A program made the translations under genes and the position numbers. The notes beneath the pieces were generated by a model that made no database searches, had not been told where the DNA came from, and worked only from the letters and a program-made list of their open reading frames with translations. From positions 10,326,017-10,390,016 of the forward strand of contig JAKSZU010000004.1 in the NCBI GenBank assembly GCA_026018925.1: a DNA stretch of 64,000 nucleotides, given 5' to 3'. Below, piece after piece: positions 11,601-22,639 of the stretch. How positions within the stretch are numbered: the first letter of the stretch is position 1; the number at the start of each line of letters is the position of its first letter. This DNA comes from Tupaia tana. Taxonomy: Eukaryota; Chordata; Mammalia; Scandentia; Tupaiidae.

Positions 11601-11789
11601 GGTGTGAGACTTTAGGCAAATCAATAGTACCTAGCATATGTTGGCTAGTGTTAAAAGTAGGGGAGTTTTATAGCTTAGTTTGAATCACCCAGTTCAAATT
11701 CCCTCTCTGTGAAACATGTTCCAACGTACTTAGAGTAATAACTCATGTGATTTTGCTCGACAAATGTGGTAACAACCTAAAAGCCCTCC

Positions 11790-11935
11790 TTGCTGGAGTC
11801 TTACAACAGCCCTTAAGCTTGGTATTATTACCCCGACTTACCAAGAAGAAGTGGGGCCTTAGAGAGATGAAGTGACCTGCTCAAGGCCACACAGGCAAGA
11901 AGTACCCAGGACTGGAATTGGAAGCCCCGGACATA
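11790..11935 (-). mobile_element. MIR
   Basis: GAAGTGACCTGCTCAAGGCC and CACACAGGCAAGAAG in reverse sense. Confidence 0.65.
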
Positions 11936-12239
11936 AGATTCCTACAGAAGATTCTGGGCCCCATGCTGCACGAGAGACCGGAGGCACAGGGTGAAGGCAG
12001 GGTGAGGCAGCACGGCAGAATGGGATTCCGAGAGGGAGGAGAATGTCTGACAAGAGCGTCAGGCTCTGAAGCTGGAAAGGCACTTTGCGGGGTCAGGTGA
12101 GGACCTCTCCTTCAAGCATCCCCTGCTCTGGAGAGGCTAGTGTACACCGAGAGAAGGACTCCATTAGGACACAAGAGGGCGCTCCTCACCCTGAATCCAG
12201 CCTAGGATTGTCCTGTGGTTTTCCCTCAGCCTTTGTCTA

Positions 12240-12390
12240 ATTAAAGCTTGCCATTCTGCAAGAGAGGAAAACTAAGGGAGGCCCCAAGAGGCCAAGTGCC
12301 CTGTCTGGTGTCACGTAGAAATAAACAACAGAGCCTGAACCTGACCCAGGTTCTCCCAGGTTCGGTACCCATCAGGACTGGCTTGCAAGC
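12240..12390 (-). mobile_element. MIR
   Basis: AAGAGGAAAACTAAGGGAGG, CACGTAGAAATAAAC and GAGCCTGAACCTG, reverse MIR. Confidence 0.5.
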
Positions 12391-12939
12391 TGATGTCTGC
12401 TGAGATTCTCCAACTGGGACAACACTGGGCTGTAAGGGTGGTGAGAGGAGTCAGACCTATCCCTGCACCCACACCTGACCTGCAGACTCCCTGTCAGGCT
12501 CTCCTACGAGTAAAACAGCTCTGCATGCTCCGACACGTGTGTATGATTTGCCCAGAGCTGAGAGCCATGTACCAACAGCTGACTTCTGTTGAACATTTAG
12601 CAATGCCCTATGAGGTGGCTCCTGTTCTGTACATACTGACAAAGGCACACATTTCATCCTCGCAGTCCCTTGAGGCAGGATCTCCCTCTGCCCTATACTA
12701 TGCAAACTGAGAGACAGAGGTTAAGGAACTTAGCAAGGCTACGTGGCTAAAGAGGAGAGCAGTCTATTCCAGGTAAGGTGGGATAAATAACTAAATGGAA
12801 ACAGCAGGTAGAACATTTTCTTCCCAAACCCCCGGGACCCATCTTTGCACCACCTGTGGAGACTACTACTCTGGGCGCTCCCAGATCTGTGATCAGTCCT
12901 TTGAGAAAAGGAGGTGCTGAAGTTGTAGGAGCCCAGCTT

Positions 12940-13115
12940 TTCCAGGCCGGGAGGTTAAAGAGGGCTCCTGGAGACAGTGTTGGCTGGTGAGTGTTAGGGA
13001 ACACGGAAGTATTCTGGGGAGAGGTGCCCTTCCTGATGGAGCAGCATGTGCAAAGGCCCAGAGGCAAGAGCACCTGGTGTTCTGGGAGCTCACAGGAGTT
13101 CAGCTACAGAATGGA
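12940..13115 (-). mobile_element. L2 fragment
   Basis: GCATGTGCAAAGGCCCAGAG and the following AGCACCTGGTGTTC are typical of reverse L2. Confidence 0.5.
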
Positions 13116-13721
13116 GTGGCAAGGGGGTAGCGTCCTCCCCACCGCCTCACCGTCTTGTCATGAGGCTCCAAAGGAGTCAGACGGGAACAGGTGATCGGCC
13201 CGATGCCTCCCGGGCAGAGATCCAGCTTTTGGATCCTCAGCTGCAATCCGTCTGTAGCCCAGGTGGCAAGAAAGGCTCTTCGCCCCTTTTGAGTCTAGTT
13301 GAGCTTGGCCTGGACCCCTTTCCACAGCTAAGGGCAGCCCAGCGCCCTCTGTTCTCCTCTGCTTTCTCCACGCATTCCCAGCCTTATCTCCTCTGGGCTA
13401 GTTTCTGTGTCCAACCCTTCCGACTTGTGCCTTACGGGTTCCCATCCAGAAACACGAGTTCAGTCCAGCCAAGCAGCTCGTGGATTTAGTAAATTTACTG
13501 AGGTTGTAGCACACGGTCTCCTGCCCCATCCCAAATGCCCTCGCCCAGCCCGCAGAGCTCTCCCAAGGCCTGTGCTTCCACATTTGGCCCTCCCTGCACA
13601 GGCAGCAGCCACACCACCTCCCGGCTGCCCAGTTCAGACTCACAGCCTACGTGCTCCCGCCGCCAGGCTGGCTTGCTTTCCCTGCCCCCACCCTCCGCGT
13701 GCGCACCCACTCTGCCCACCC
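13110..13721 (-). other. 3' flank of TLR12
   Basis: Non-coding stretch downstream of the receptor stop codon. No canonical AATAAA was seen on the minus strand close to the stop. GC-rich up to about 13700, otherwise unremarkable. Confidence 0.4.
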
Positions 13722-16447
13722 CTACCCAGGCCGCCCCAGTCTGCTCCCCAGCCAAGCCCAGAAGTCAGCCTTTCTTTCGTCTTGCTTGGGCCACATGCAG
13801 TAGTCTCCCCGGCGGAGCAGCCAGGCCAGTCTGTGGTAGCCAGGGAGCTGGTGACGAGAGACGGGCTCCAGGAAGACCACCAGCAGCACCGGAGGGTGGG
13901 GGGCAGCCAGCAGGAGGGAGGTGGCCAGGCGGAGCTCCAGGCGGCAGCGGAGGTCGCACAGGGCCTGGCGACTCAGCACACACAGCGTGACCCGGCTTCC
14001 CGCCATGCTGTCGGCCACGTTGTCCGCCACATCCTTGCCTGGCTCAAAGTCCCGCTCAGGGAGGCAGAGACGTAGCCCCCCAGCCGTCCGGAGGACAGCC
14101 CTCCAGCCTGGGCTGCAGCTCCCGTACCACCCAGCCCTGGTCTTGCCTGCAGTGGGACACGAACACGTCATAGCGGAGCCTCTGGTCCTCTCCCCTCTGA
14201 CCCCTCACACCCTGGAGCCACGCCCTGAGCATGGCCTGCAGGTAGAGGATCCAGGAGTTTCCTGGCTTCCTGCAGGAGGGGCAGGGAAACCAACAGAAAC
14301 AGCAAGGCAGAGCTGCCCAGAAAGAGTCCCAGCCCCGAAGTCTGAGGGCAGTGACTCCAGAGAAAGGGGAAAAGGGGGTGCTTGGAGAGGCCCCCAGATT
14401 CTAGCTGGCACAGCTGGGATGTGTACATGTATGTCCTGGAAGACCGCTCGAACCAGGGCCCCACCCAGGCATTGGCACACTGGCAGGCCAAGAACGAGTT
14501 CACGAGGTACATGTACTGGGGCAGGTGGGGACTGTGGTCCTGGAGGCTGTTGTCCAGCACAAGGCCTTCCTCCCCGTCTAGCACTAAGACCTGGAGACTG
14601 CCCAGGCCCTGGAACGCAGCCGCGGACAGCGTCTCCAGCCCCGTCTGTACCAGCTGCAGCACCTCTAGCTTGGGCAGCTCACCCACCAGCTCCTCGAGCC
14701 GCACTGGGCGAGGCCGGGAGCGGGACTGCAGGCTATGCAGCGTTAGCTCCTGCAGGCTGGGCAGCCCTGCAATGCGGCAGGGCCTGGGGCTGTGTCTGTC
14801 TCCCCAAACCCTCAGGGACCTGAGCCTGGGGAGGTGCCATCGGAAGACACTAGAGGTGCCCTGAGAGCATAGGGCCTTCAAGCTACTACCAAGCAGGGAG
14901 AGTTGATGAAGGGCAGGGAAGGTCTTCGAGATATTCCAGGTCTCCAGCTGTAGGCCCCAGCCATCTAAAGTCAGGGTCTGTAAGACTGGAAAGACATTCG
15001 GGGACAGCTCTCGGGGCTTCATGCCAGAGACCGCCTGAAGCTGCAAGCTGGTCAGGCTCCCGGGCAGAGACAAGGCCGCCCCCGAAGGGCCGGAGGGCAA
15101 CTGCAGTCTCAGGTCTTGAAGATTCTCTAGGCCCTGGAAGTCCCAGGCTGGGCTCAGCACCAAGTGGGTGTCCAACAGGTTTAGAGTCCTCAGTGCAGGC
15201 AGAGAAGCCAGCCAGCCCTTGCCTAGCTCTACCAGTGGGTTCTTGCTCAAGTCCAGGCTCTCTAGCCTCTGTAGGCCCTGGAACACCTGGCCCTCGAAGC
15301 GGGCCAGCTGGTTTCCCTGAAGCAGCAGCTCCCGCAGCTGGGGCACGCAGGAGAAAGTGACTAGGGTCAGGTTACTCAGCCTGTTGTTGGACAGATCCAG
15401 GGCACGCAGTCCTGCCACAGCCCCGGTCTCGCTCGTGCACAGCCTGGCTCCCTGCAGTTGGTTGTTGGCCAGGTTCAGTCTCTGAAGCCTGGGCATGGCA
15501 TCCAGCAAACCTGGGGGCAACTCGGTCAGTCCGGTGCTCTGCAGAACCAAGCTCTCCAGGCTGTGACAGGAAGCCAGGGATCCCCGGGCTATGTGCCCGA
15601 GCCTATTGGAGCCCACATTCAGCTTCTGCAGCTCGAACTGGGCAACCACCGCCAGGGGCAGCTCGGCCGTGTCCGTGTCCAGCACAGACAGGGCGGCCAG
15701 GCTCTGCAGCCCCAGCCCCGCCACTGCTGCTGCCTTCATCTTCGTGTGATCCAGACGCAGTGTCCCCAGCTTGAGGCCCCGAAGGGCCCCGGGGCTGGCC
15801 ATCCTCAGGTGTTTGTTTAAGGACAGATCCAACATGTCCAGGCTCCAGGGCTGCCCAGGGGAGAGGCCACGCACTAGATCTGGGAAGACGCCGGCCAGCG
15901 TCCCCACGTCCCGGAGGCAACTGTACTTGACCGACAGCTGGCGCAGGCTGGGAGGCAGCTGGACACTCGAGTTCTTGTCCAGGCAGGGGCCCAAAAAAGA
16001 AAGCTGGCGGAGGGCTCTCAGGTCACCGAAGGCATCGGGCGGCAGGAGGAGGTATCTCTCCTGGAAGGGTGGAGCCACGAAAGCGAGATGCCGCAGCTGT
16101 CCCAAGCCCCGGAAAGCTCCCGGCAGGACCTGGCTGAAATGCAGGTTCAGCCCCAGGATCTTGAGCCCAGGGAAGTTGGAGAAAGCATCCCGTGGCAGGA
16201 CAGAAGGAGAGCCGCTGAGACAGAGCCCCTCCACACTCCCGGGCACGGCGGCCAAGGCCTCGGTCAGGTTGGTCACGGAGGTGCACAGGGCGAGCAGCGA
16301 CAGGCGGGCGTCCACGGGGCAGATCAGGAAGAGGCGGGAGACCAGAGACAGCCGGGAGCCTTCCGTCACTAGGCAGTTGGAAGCGGTCCAGCCTGCGGTC
16401 AGGGGAAAGAGCAGGAGCAGGCCAGGCAGCAGCAAGTGCCCGCTCAT
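13722..16447 (-). CDS. TLR12: Toll-like receptor TLR12, apparently frameshifted twice
   Basis: Single-exon type I receptor of the TLR11 subfamily, which in mouse acts in endosomes with TLR11 to sense profilin. The ATG at 16447 is followed by a signal peptide (MSGHLLLPGLLLLFPL, ending near residue 23), a leucine-rich ectodomain to about residue 650, a cysteine-rich C-terminal cap (LACQCANAW) and a membrane helix near residues 703-725 (14275-14340). The TIR domain follows, with box 1 YDVFVSHC, box 2 RLCLPERDFEPG with the BB-loop proline, and box 3 FW at 13758-13763. The stop TAG is at 13722. The frame is broken twice: one extra base in an AAA run at 14258-14260 and one in a six-base run at 14076-14081. 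Without these two bases the span is 908 codons including the stop, close to the roughly 906 residues of mouse TLR12. The ectodomain frame as given stops at 14168. This is either a very recent pseudogene or assembly error. Human TLR12P, at the matching place, is a pseudogene. Confidence 0.88.
14076..14081 (-). other. TLR12: Second TLR12 frameshift (six-G run)
   Basis: The TIR box 1 frame (YDVFVSHCRQDQGWVV to PPDGWG) and the box 2 frame (LRLCLPERDF) differ by one base at a run of six G on the minus strand. Five would keep the frame. No other break is seen from here to the TAG at 13722. Confidence 0.8.
14258..14260 (-). other. TLR12: First TLR12 frameshift (AAA run)
   Basis: On the minus strand the ectodomain/membrane frame reads through LVSLPLLQEAR and then leaves the conserved frame at an AAA run. 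One base on, the adjacent frame gives SWILYLQAML and leads into YDVFVSHC, the expected membrane-to-TIR linker. A single surplus A explains it. As given, the ectodomain frame terminates at 14168, so a soluble-tail or membrane-only product lacking the TIR would result. Confidence 0.8.
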
Positions 16448-16459
16448 CCCAGCACCGAG

Positions 16460-16500
16460 CCTGGTCCACAGAGAAACAGAATCAGAACCCCACTGCTCTC
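16460..16500 (-). promoter_or_regulatory. TLR12: Possible splice acceptor just upstream of TLR12 ATG
   Basis: On the minus strand a pyrimidine-rich stretch ending in CAG precedes 16460, 13 bases above the ATG. It could join an upstream untranslated exon, as is common in TLR genes. No upstream exon was identified. The open frame continues another 151 codons above the ATG without similarity to any known TLR leader. Confidence 0.3.
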
Positions 16501-16819
16501 CCTTTTCCAGAAAGGAACCCCGATCCCGCCTCCCGCTCCACACAACATACCCCATACTCACAACAGTGCCGGGCCACACAGCCCGCGGGGTGCGCAGGAG
16601 GTGGGGACGCAGGGGCGGGGGGCCATGGTGCTTCCAGCTGTGGCACTGCTGGGGAATTGAGTGTGTGGGGTGGGGCCCGACTAGAAGGTGCTCATAGCTG
16701 AGGCTCCCAGGCTCAGGGAAAGGAAGAGGTACGCGGGCGGTGAGAGGGGGCCCAGGGCTCACTTCTCCTTTGTGAAGAAGCCAGCAGTGTTTCTGAGCAC
16801 AAGACTTGGGACCAGAGAT

Positions 16820-16975
16820 GGCAGCCGCCACTCTGCCGTTATCCAGAGCAGGGCACTTTGCCTCTCTGAGCTTTCGTCCTTGTCTGTGAAGTAAGAGCAC
16901 TGATGCCGCTTCACGGGCTTGCAGCAGATTCGTAGGGGTGCCTCACCGGGGCTGCTCACCATTCTACTGCCTCTC
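16820..16975 (+). mobile_element. MIR upstream of TLR12
   Basis: GCACTTTGCCTCTCTGAGCT, TGTCTGTGAAGTAAGAGCAC. Confidence 0.55.
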
Positions 16976-17004
16976 CACCCGAACAGGAAGGAGGAGAGGG
17001 CCAG

Positions 17005-17210
17005 GCGGTGGCAGCACTCACGCACGAGAGAGAAAAAAGTGAGAAATCTGGGGGAATGGCCGTGCCATGATCCCTTCTCCCTCCTCCTCTTGGGCATAGA
17101 GGCACACAGGCCTGGAGTGAGTTTCAAGCTGCCGAGTCCAGAACTCAAACTGTTGTGGGCCACGAGGAAGCCCAGCAACTTAACCACTGCGCCACCTGCT
17201 GCCCTCTAGG
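17005..17210 (-). mobile_element. Long tRNA-derived SINE, older, truncated tail
   Basis: Reverse copy ending in GCGCCACCTGCTGCCC, with core GAGAAATCTGGGGGAATGGC. CT-rich side eroded. Confidence 0.75.
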
Positions 17211-17711
17211 ATTTTTTTTTTTAAAACAAATGTTTTGTAAGCAAAATAATATGTCAAAATGTTGCCACAATGGACATCTTATAATGTTCCAGATGGAAGA
17301 TTCCAATGCCCAAGCTTCACTTGAGAGGACTGTAGGGCTCCATCCCTGCCCTTCCAGGCCAGAGCAAGGAAGAAAGGTCCCCCAGCCTTGCCTTCGATTG
17401 CACTACCAGGATGGGGCCAGGATCCAAGGGAAAAGGAAAAGAAAGGTGCCCTACGATGCTCTCAGACAATGCAGTGAGTCATCCGATCCCTGTCAGTCTC
17501 TGCTCAAAGCAATGACTTTTATTAATGACGGTTTATTCATTTGTGCTTAAACCAGCCAAACTGGTCCTGATACGATCATGCTGCAGCAAAACACAAAACA
17601 TCTTTGTACAAATATTAAAGCAATGAACAAATTAGGGATTGTAGTCAAACAGAGCCAGAGGGACAGAGGAAATCATGAAGGGCATTATAACTAACCCTTC
17701 ACCTAACAACG

Positions 17712-17955
17712 GTTTTTTGTTTTGTTTGATTTGTTTCATTTTAACTTTGCTATTGGGGGCATGTACTCCTGGAAAGAAGAGAGATAGAGAGGGTCAGAGA
17801 AAGTGAGAAAGCACCCCCAGGGAGAACGGCCACACAGCAATCCTTCCTCCTCCATTTCCCGCAGGATTTGGGGCACACATGCACATGTGCTGGTGTGTTT
17901 TTCAAGCTGCCAGGTCCAGGACTTGAACTTCACAGACGGCCATATAAAGTCCCCT
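17712..17955 (-). mobile_element. Long tRNA-derived SINE, older
   Basis: T-rich start, TTTGCTATTGGGGGCATGT, GA-rich block, GCACCCCCAGGGAGAACGGC, and B box in reverse (AGGTCCAGGACTTGAACTTC). The extreme 5' head is lost. Confidence 0.75.
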
Positions 17956-17959
17956 GTCT

Positions 17960-19035
17960 CTCACACAGTCAGTCTCTCCATCCCGTCTCCACCTCCTTTC
18001 CTGGCATTCAATGCTCCCGGCCCACCTTGAGGACAGACGTCTGACAAACCCAGTGATGCCCTCCCTGTGGGGTGTTAACTGGTCAGCGGGTAAAATCTCT
18101 ACTCTTAACACGTTTCCTGCGACTTCCTGCAAAATCCTATCACCATTCCAGGTAAAAAGAGAGGAACACTTTACCCACACCAGCTCAAATGGTTTTCACC
18201 TGCCTAAGTTCCGGTCTGTTCTGGTCTGACACGACACATTTTTCACAAAACGGCCGCTTTTTTATACCTTCCCATGTGCCAGACATCCTGATAAGCCCTT
18301 CAAACAATATAACCAGAAGTGTTCATTTCCCAGAGCCCCCAGTTTTTGGTCCCCGAGCCTTCTTTTACTAATAAAAGTAACTAGCATTTGTGAAGGGCAA
18401 ACGTCGTGCTCGCTCTTTATCTTCATGGCCAGTTTATATATGTGTCTCTGCGTCCTGGCCCCTCATTTCTCCACATGAAGAACTGCAGCTTAAGGAAGTC
18501 CCCTGGCCTACCAAGGTCCCCATAGTTAGTGTCCTCCTTTGCGAAAGGTGAGACAGTCTTGTTATTACTTCTCCACGTGGACTTCCAGGGGACAGCTGGG
18601 GTGACTGTGAGATCCTGCGTTGTCACCCTCCTGGCTTTGGTGTTCTCAGGTGTCAGCTCAGGCAGCTTTGAGTAAAGAATGCCTCGTTTCCTGTCATTTC
18701 AGACATCACAAGGAGAGACAGGGGAGTCTAGACAAGGGTCATAGAAAGCAGATCTTGTCACTGGATCCCAGGACAAATGGGAACACGGCCAGGGCAGCTG
18801 GGTGGACGTTCGGAAAAGAGCTCCCTTAGCCTGCAGGGGGCAGTAGCACCAGCCCTTCTCGGGATGTAGAGAGGCCAGGCCAGGAGTGGCCGGGCTGCTC
18901 TGTAAGACAGAAGCAAACTCACATCCAGGCAGGATTTGTTGGGAAGATGGGGATATCTCGTGGGGCCTTAGATCAGCTGAGCTGGGAAGCCCCGAAGCCA
19001 GGGAGTGGGCATTGGAGACATACCGGCAGTCTCAG
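17960..19035. other. Intergenic, no gene recognised
   Basis: Mostly unique. A MIR-like piece is near 18280-18520 and a CT array at 19039-19062 follows. Confidence 0.35.
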
Positions 19036-20689
19036 GCTCTCTCTCTCTCTCTCTCTCTCTTTCTCGTTTCTGCTTCGGCGTCCCCCTTTCTCCTGAGCCA
19101 CCCCCTCTGCCCTACGTCTCATGTCTGGTGATGCCTCCCTGACCCAAGGGAACGGCCAAGCTGAACTAAAACCAAAGCAAGGTTTGAAGCCTGCTTGCCC
19201 CCACCATCTGCCACCCCCCATGCACCTGCTCGGGTCCCACCTGTGGGTTTTCGTGCACTCCCCTCCCCCACACTCCAGCCAAGGGACCCTCCAGGGAGCT
19301 CGGAGGGAAAGAGAAGCCAGTGCCTCCCTTTCTCGGGGTTTTCTAAGAACCCCTCTTCACAGGGTCTCCGTCTCTGCTGTCAGCCCGCCGGGTGCTCTGC
19401 GTGGCACTGATGGCGTTCTCCGGGGGAGGAGCAAAAGCCTTTCACTCAGGAGCCCCCGCACAGCGCCCGTCCCTCCCTGAAAGGCCCAGCAGGTTCTCAG
19501 GAATCACCGGTCCTGGTTTCTCACGGTCTCCCGTCCTTCGGCCTCCAGGTCTTGTAACTGGGACCGTCTCCTTTCCGGACACCGTGCGAGGCCCGTCAGA
19601 CATTCACACTATCCCCCGGCCGGCCACAGCTATCCCGAGCCGGGCACTGGGCCCAGGGCAAAGGAGGCCGTTGGGAGACTCGTGGCAGGTGGGGGAGACA
19701 AGCCTAACCAGAGGGTGACTGCGATGTCCTTTCGTTTCTCCTGCCGGCACGTCCCTTTGATGTCCGCCAGACTCCCGGAAGCTGTCTGTCACAAGGCCTC
19801 TTTCCCAAGGACCTCAGGGAATTCTGCACCTCCCACCAGTTCACGTCACCTGTGTCTTCCCCACTGGAGTCCTTGCCTGGACTGCAGCAGGCTGCCCTCC
19901 GCACCCTCTGTCCCCAGGTGGTCGCTCCACTCAGCTTCGCCCAGACACGAACATGTTTCCAAGACCGTAATCAAGACCCCTTCTCTCCCCTGCGCCCCGC
20001 CTGGGTGATCTCATTCAGCCTGAGGCCTTCCAATGCCCGCCCTTTGCCAAGGATTCGCAGAGCTCTCGTCCTCACTGACTTCTCTGAGCTCAGACTCAGC
20101 GCTGGCTCGCTTGGCGGTCAGGCAGGCGATTCACACCTCACTTAGACAAAGCCGACTCGTTTCCTGCCCCGCACAGCCACCCAAACTGCCCCACACTCCA
20201 CCTGGGGTCTCCATTTCAGGGGAAGTTTCCTCGCTCAGCACAACACCATCCAGTTAGCGGCTCAACGCCCGGCCCTGGAAGTCGTCCAATTCCTCTCTCT
20301 GCTCCTCAGTAGCAGCCAGCCCTGCTGGCACCACATTGGAACCCACCCCGGGCCTGCCACTCCTCCCGGTCCCCACCACTCGGCCCTCAGATCCGTGGCC
20401 ATCACCTCCTGCCTGGATGACAGCAAGGGTCTCCTAACTTCTGTTTTCACCCTTCCCCTGTGCCCAGTCCTGCGTGGAACCTGGGGTGTGCTTTTGAAAA
20501 TGTAAAACTGGGGGCCCAGCAGCTGTGGCAAAGTCGGACGGCACGGCCGCACGGTGGCTAAGGCCACAGGGGAGGGCCACAGATCCTCTCTGGCCAAACC
20601 ACACAGACTGAGGCAGTGGCCAACCTGAGGTCCTAGCTAGCGCAGAAGCTGGAGCAGGAAGTGTCGCTGTGCGGTGAGAGCCAGCTCTG

Positions 20690-20950
20690 TGGGCTGGCCC
20701 CATAGCTTCGTGGTTAAGGATGCTGGATCCTGCATGGCTGACTGCAGTTTGAGGCCCAGCCCCAGCAGCTTGAAAAAAACAGACCAGGCACATGTGCATG
20801 CATGCCCCAAATCCCAACAGGATGAAGAAATGGAAGAGAAGGGATTGCAGTGTGAGTGCCCCAATGGGTGTACTTTCTCCCTCCCCCCTCTCTATAGCTC
20901 TCTGTCTCTGTGGTGAGCATATACATCCTGTGGAGTCTCTCTTAAAAATA
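20690..20950 (+). mobile_element. Long tRNA-derived SINE, older subtype
   Basis: Head GTGGTTAAGGATGCTGGATC, core GCATGCATGCCCCAAATCCC, CT-rich part, and end TCTCTCTTAAAAATAT. It lies inside an L2 element. Confidence 0.82.
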
Positions 20951-20957
20951 TGTGTAT

Positions 20958-21115
20958 GGGGAGCCAACAGGCAGCATGGTGGTTGGGGCACTGGACTCCC
21001 ACATGGCCAGTCATGGTTCCAATCCTGTTAGGTCGCGTTCTCACTTTCCCTCTCTCTCGCCTTCTTTCTCTCTGTGTCTCTCTCTGGTAAGTGCACATAC
21101 TCTATAACAAATTAA

Positions 21116-21146
<31 letters not shown>

Positions 21147-21175
21147 ATAAAATAAAATAAATAATTCCTTTAAAA
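20958..21175 (+). mobile_element. Short-type SINE with (TAA)n/(TAAAA)n tail
   Basis: Head GGCAGCATGGTGGTTGGGGC runs straight into the CT-rich part. The tail after CTATAACAAATTAAAATAAT is a TAA array (21116-21140) followed by TAAAA units. It sits directly after another SINE. Confidence 0.82.
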
Positions 21176-21214
21176 AAGCACACATGTGTGTATATATTTA
21201 AATGTACATGTGTG

Positions 21215-21510
21215 GGGACCAGCAGTTAGCGTAATGGCTATGTCGCTGGACTCCCATGTAATCGACCGCGGTTCATGTCCCGGACCCGGTGGCTTAAAAT
21301 ACTCACGCCAGGCGCGTATGCATTCACGCCAGGCGCGTATGCATGCGTGTGTGTCCAAGATCTTGAGAGGAGAATGGAGGAGAACGGATTGCGGTGTGGC
21401 CATCCCCCCAGGGGGTGATTTCTCGCTTTCTGTCTCTCTGTCTGTCTCTGTCTGTCTGGTGAGTGCACGCACCCTATAGCAAAAAAAAAAACCTCTCCAA
21501 AAAAGAAATA
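21215..21510 (+). mobile_element. Long tRNA-derived SINE with internal duplication
   Basis: Young copy. The segment TCACGCCAGGCGCGTATGCA is present twice in tandem (21303-21345). A flanking repeat near TACATGTGTG is seen on both sides. Confidence 0.88.
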
Positions 21511-21540
21511 TATATATACATGTGTGTACATATATATATA

Positions 21541-21655
21541 TATGGTCTTCAGAAAGTCGATGAAAATGAGTATTATAAAAAATTATGTATATATTCCAAA
21601 TTTTTGGAATGAAAATAAACCCATATTTCAATTTCATTTTTCACAAACTTTTTAA
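21541..21655 (+). mobile_element. Mariner-type MITE
   Basis: Ends GGTCTTCAGAAAGTCGATGA and, inverted, TTTTTCACAAACTTTTTAAC form imperfect terminal inverted repeats of the mariner (HSMAR2-like) kind. AT-rich interior without coding capacity. Confidence 0.7.
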
Positions 21656-22056
21656 CATCCCACAACTGTATATGTTACACTCTCCTGCCTAAGCCTTCAG
21701 TGGCTTCACATCACAGTTAGAATAAAACTCTTTCTTACTCTAACAATGCCCTACCTAAGCAGGCCGCTGCCTACCTCTCTGCTGTCCCCTCTCTCTCCGT
21801 CTCTCCGTCTATCAGGAGGGCCAGTCTCACCTCTGCCCAAGGCCATGGGCAGTAGCCATTCCCTCTGCCTGGGAAGCACACCCATGAGGGGTTATTGCTT
21901 TAGTGTTGTGTGAGCTTGGCTGTTTTGTAGACCTCTGTGTGTGTGTGTGTGTGCACGCGCGTGTCTATGTGCGTGTGTATGTGTGTCTATTTTTACTGAG
22001 CACGAGTTAATGCCATTAAAACAATGGCTTTGCACTGTGTCGCCACTTCAGGAATT

Positions 22057-22320
22057 TTTTTTTTTTTTGAGAGGTTTTTACTGTAGGGCACGTGCACTCG
22101 CCAGAAAGACAGAGAGAGACAGAGAGACAGAAAGTGAGAAATCACCCCCCCAGGGGGGAATGGCCACGCCACAATCCCTTCTCCTCCATTCTCCTCTCGG
22201 GATTCTGGGCACGCACGCACACGTGCCAGGTGTGAGTCTAAGCCACCGGGTCCGGGACTCGAACCGTGGTCGATTACATGGGAGTCCAGCGACATAGCCA
22301 TTACACTAACTGCTGGTTCC
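22057..22320 (-). mobile_element. Long tRNA-derived SINE (family A)
   Basis: Complete reverse copy from the poly-T at 22057 to CTAACTGCTGGTTCC, with flanking repeat TCAGGAAT on both sides. Confidence 0.9.
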
Positions 22321-22639
22321 TCAGGAATGTTTCACCGAGAGGAAACAATTCTGCTCGGGAGGGCACAGAGAGGCTCTGATTGCCCATCCTACTTTTATTA
22401 GCAGATAACAGGACTTTGAAACCAAAAAGGAAACAAAATCCTTTGAAGTCTTCCCAACAATGAACAGGCTGTATCTTCAGAATAACAGTAAAATGAAAAC
22501 AGAACAGAATCCAAGGCCCAACCAAGCATGATGGCAGAGGGGCGAGTTGGAATAACAACAGTCCGTCACTGCAGCCACACGCCCACGCGGGCCTTAGTTC
22601 TTAGAAACGTCAGGGGACCCTGACAGAAGCATGGCGGAA

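Larger units (their letters stand above)
20240..21905 (+). mobile_element. L2 interrupted by three SINEs and a MITE
   Basis: Left part 20240-20520 (ATCACCTCCTGCCTGGATGA, GGGTCTCCTAACTTCTG). Right part 21656-21905 (CCTTCAGTGGCTTCACATCA, AATAAAACTCTTTC, CCATTCCCTCTGCCTGGGAA). The parts join as one L2 once the insertions are set aside. Confidence 0.65.

Noticed and set aside
13407-14823. Overlapping 222- and 300-codon plus-strand frames
   Set aside because: Antisense of the TIR domain and its 3' flank; composition follows GC bias.
15771-16697. 308-codon plus-strand frame opposite TLR12
   Set aside because: Antisense shadow of the leucine-rich repeats; arginine/serine/proline-rich with no domain.
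21116-21165. Regular short repeats as a CRISPR array
   Set aside because: A TAA/TAAAA tail of a SINE in mammalian DNA, with no spacers.
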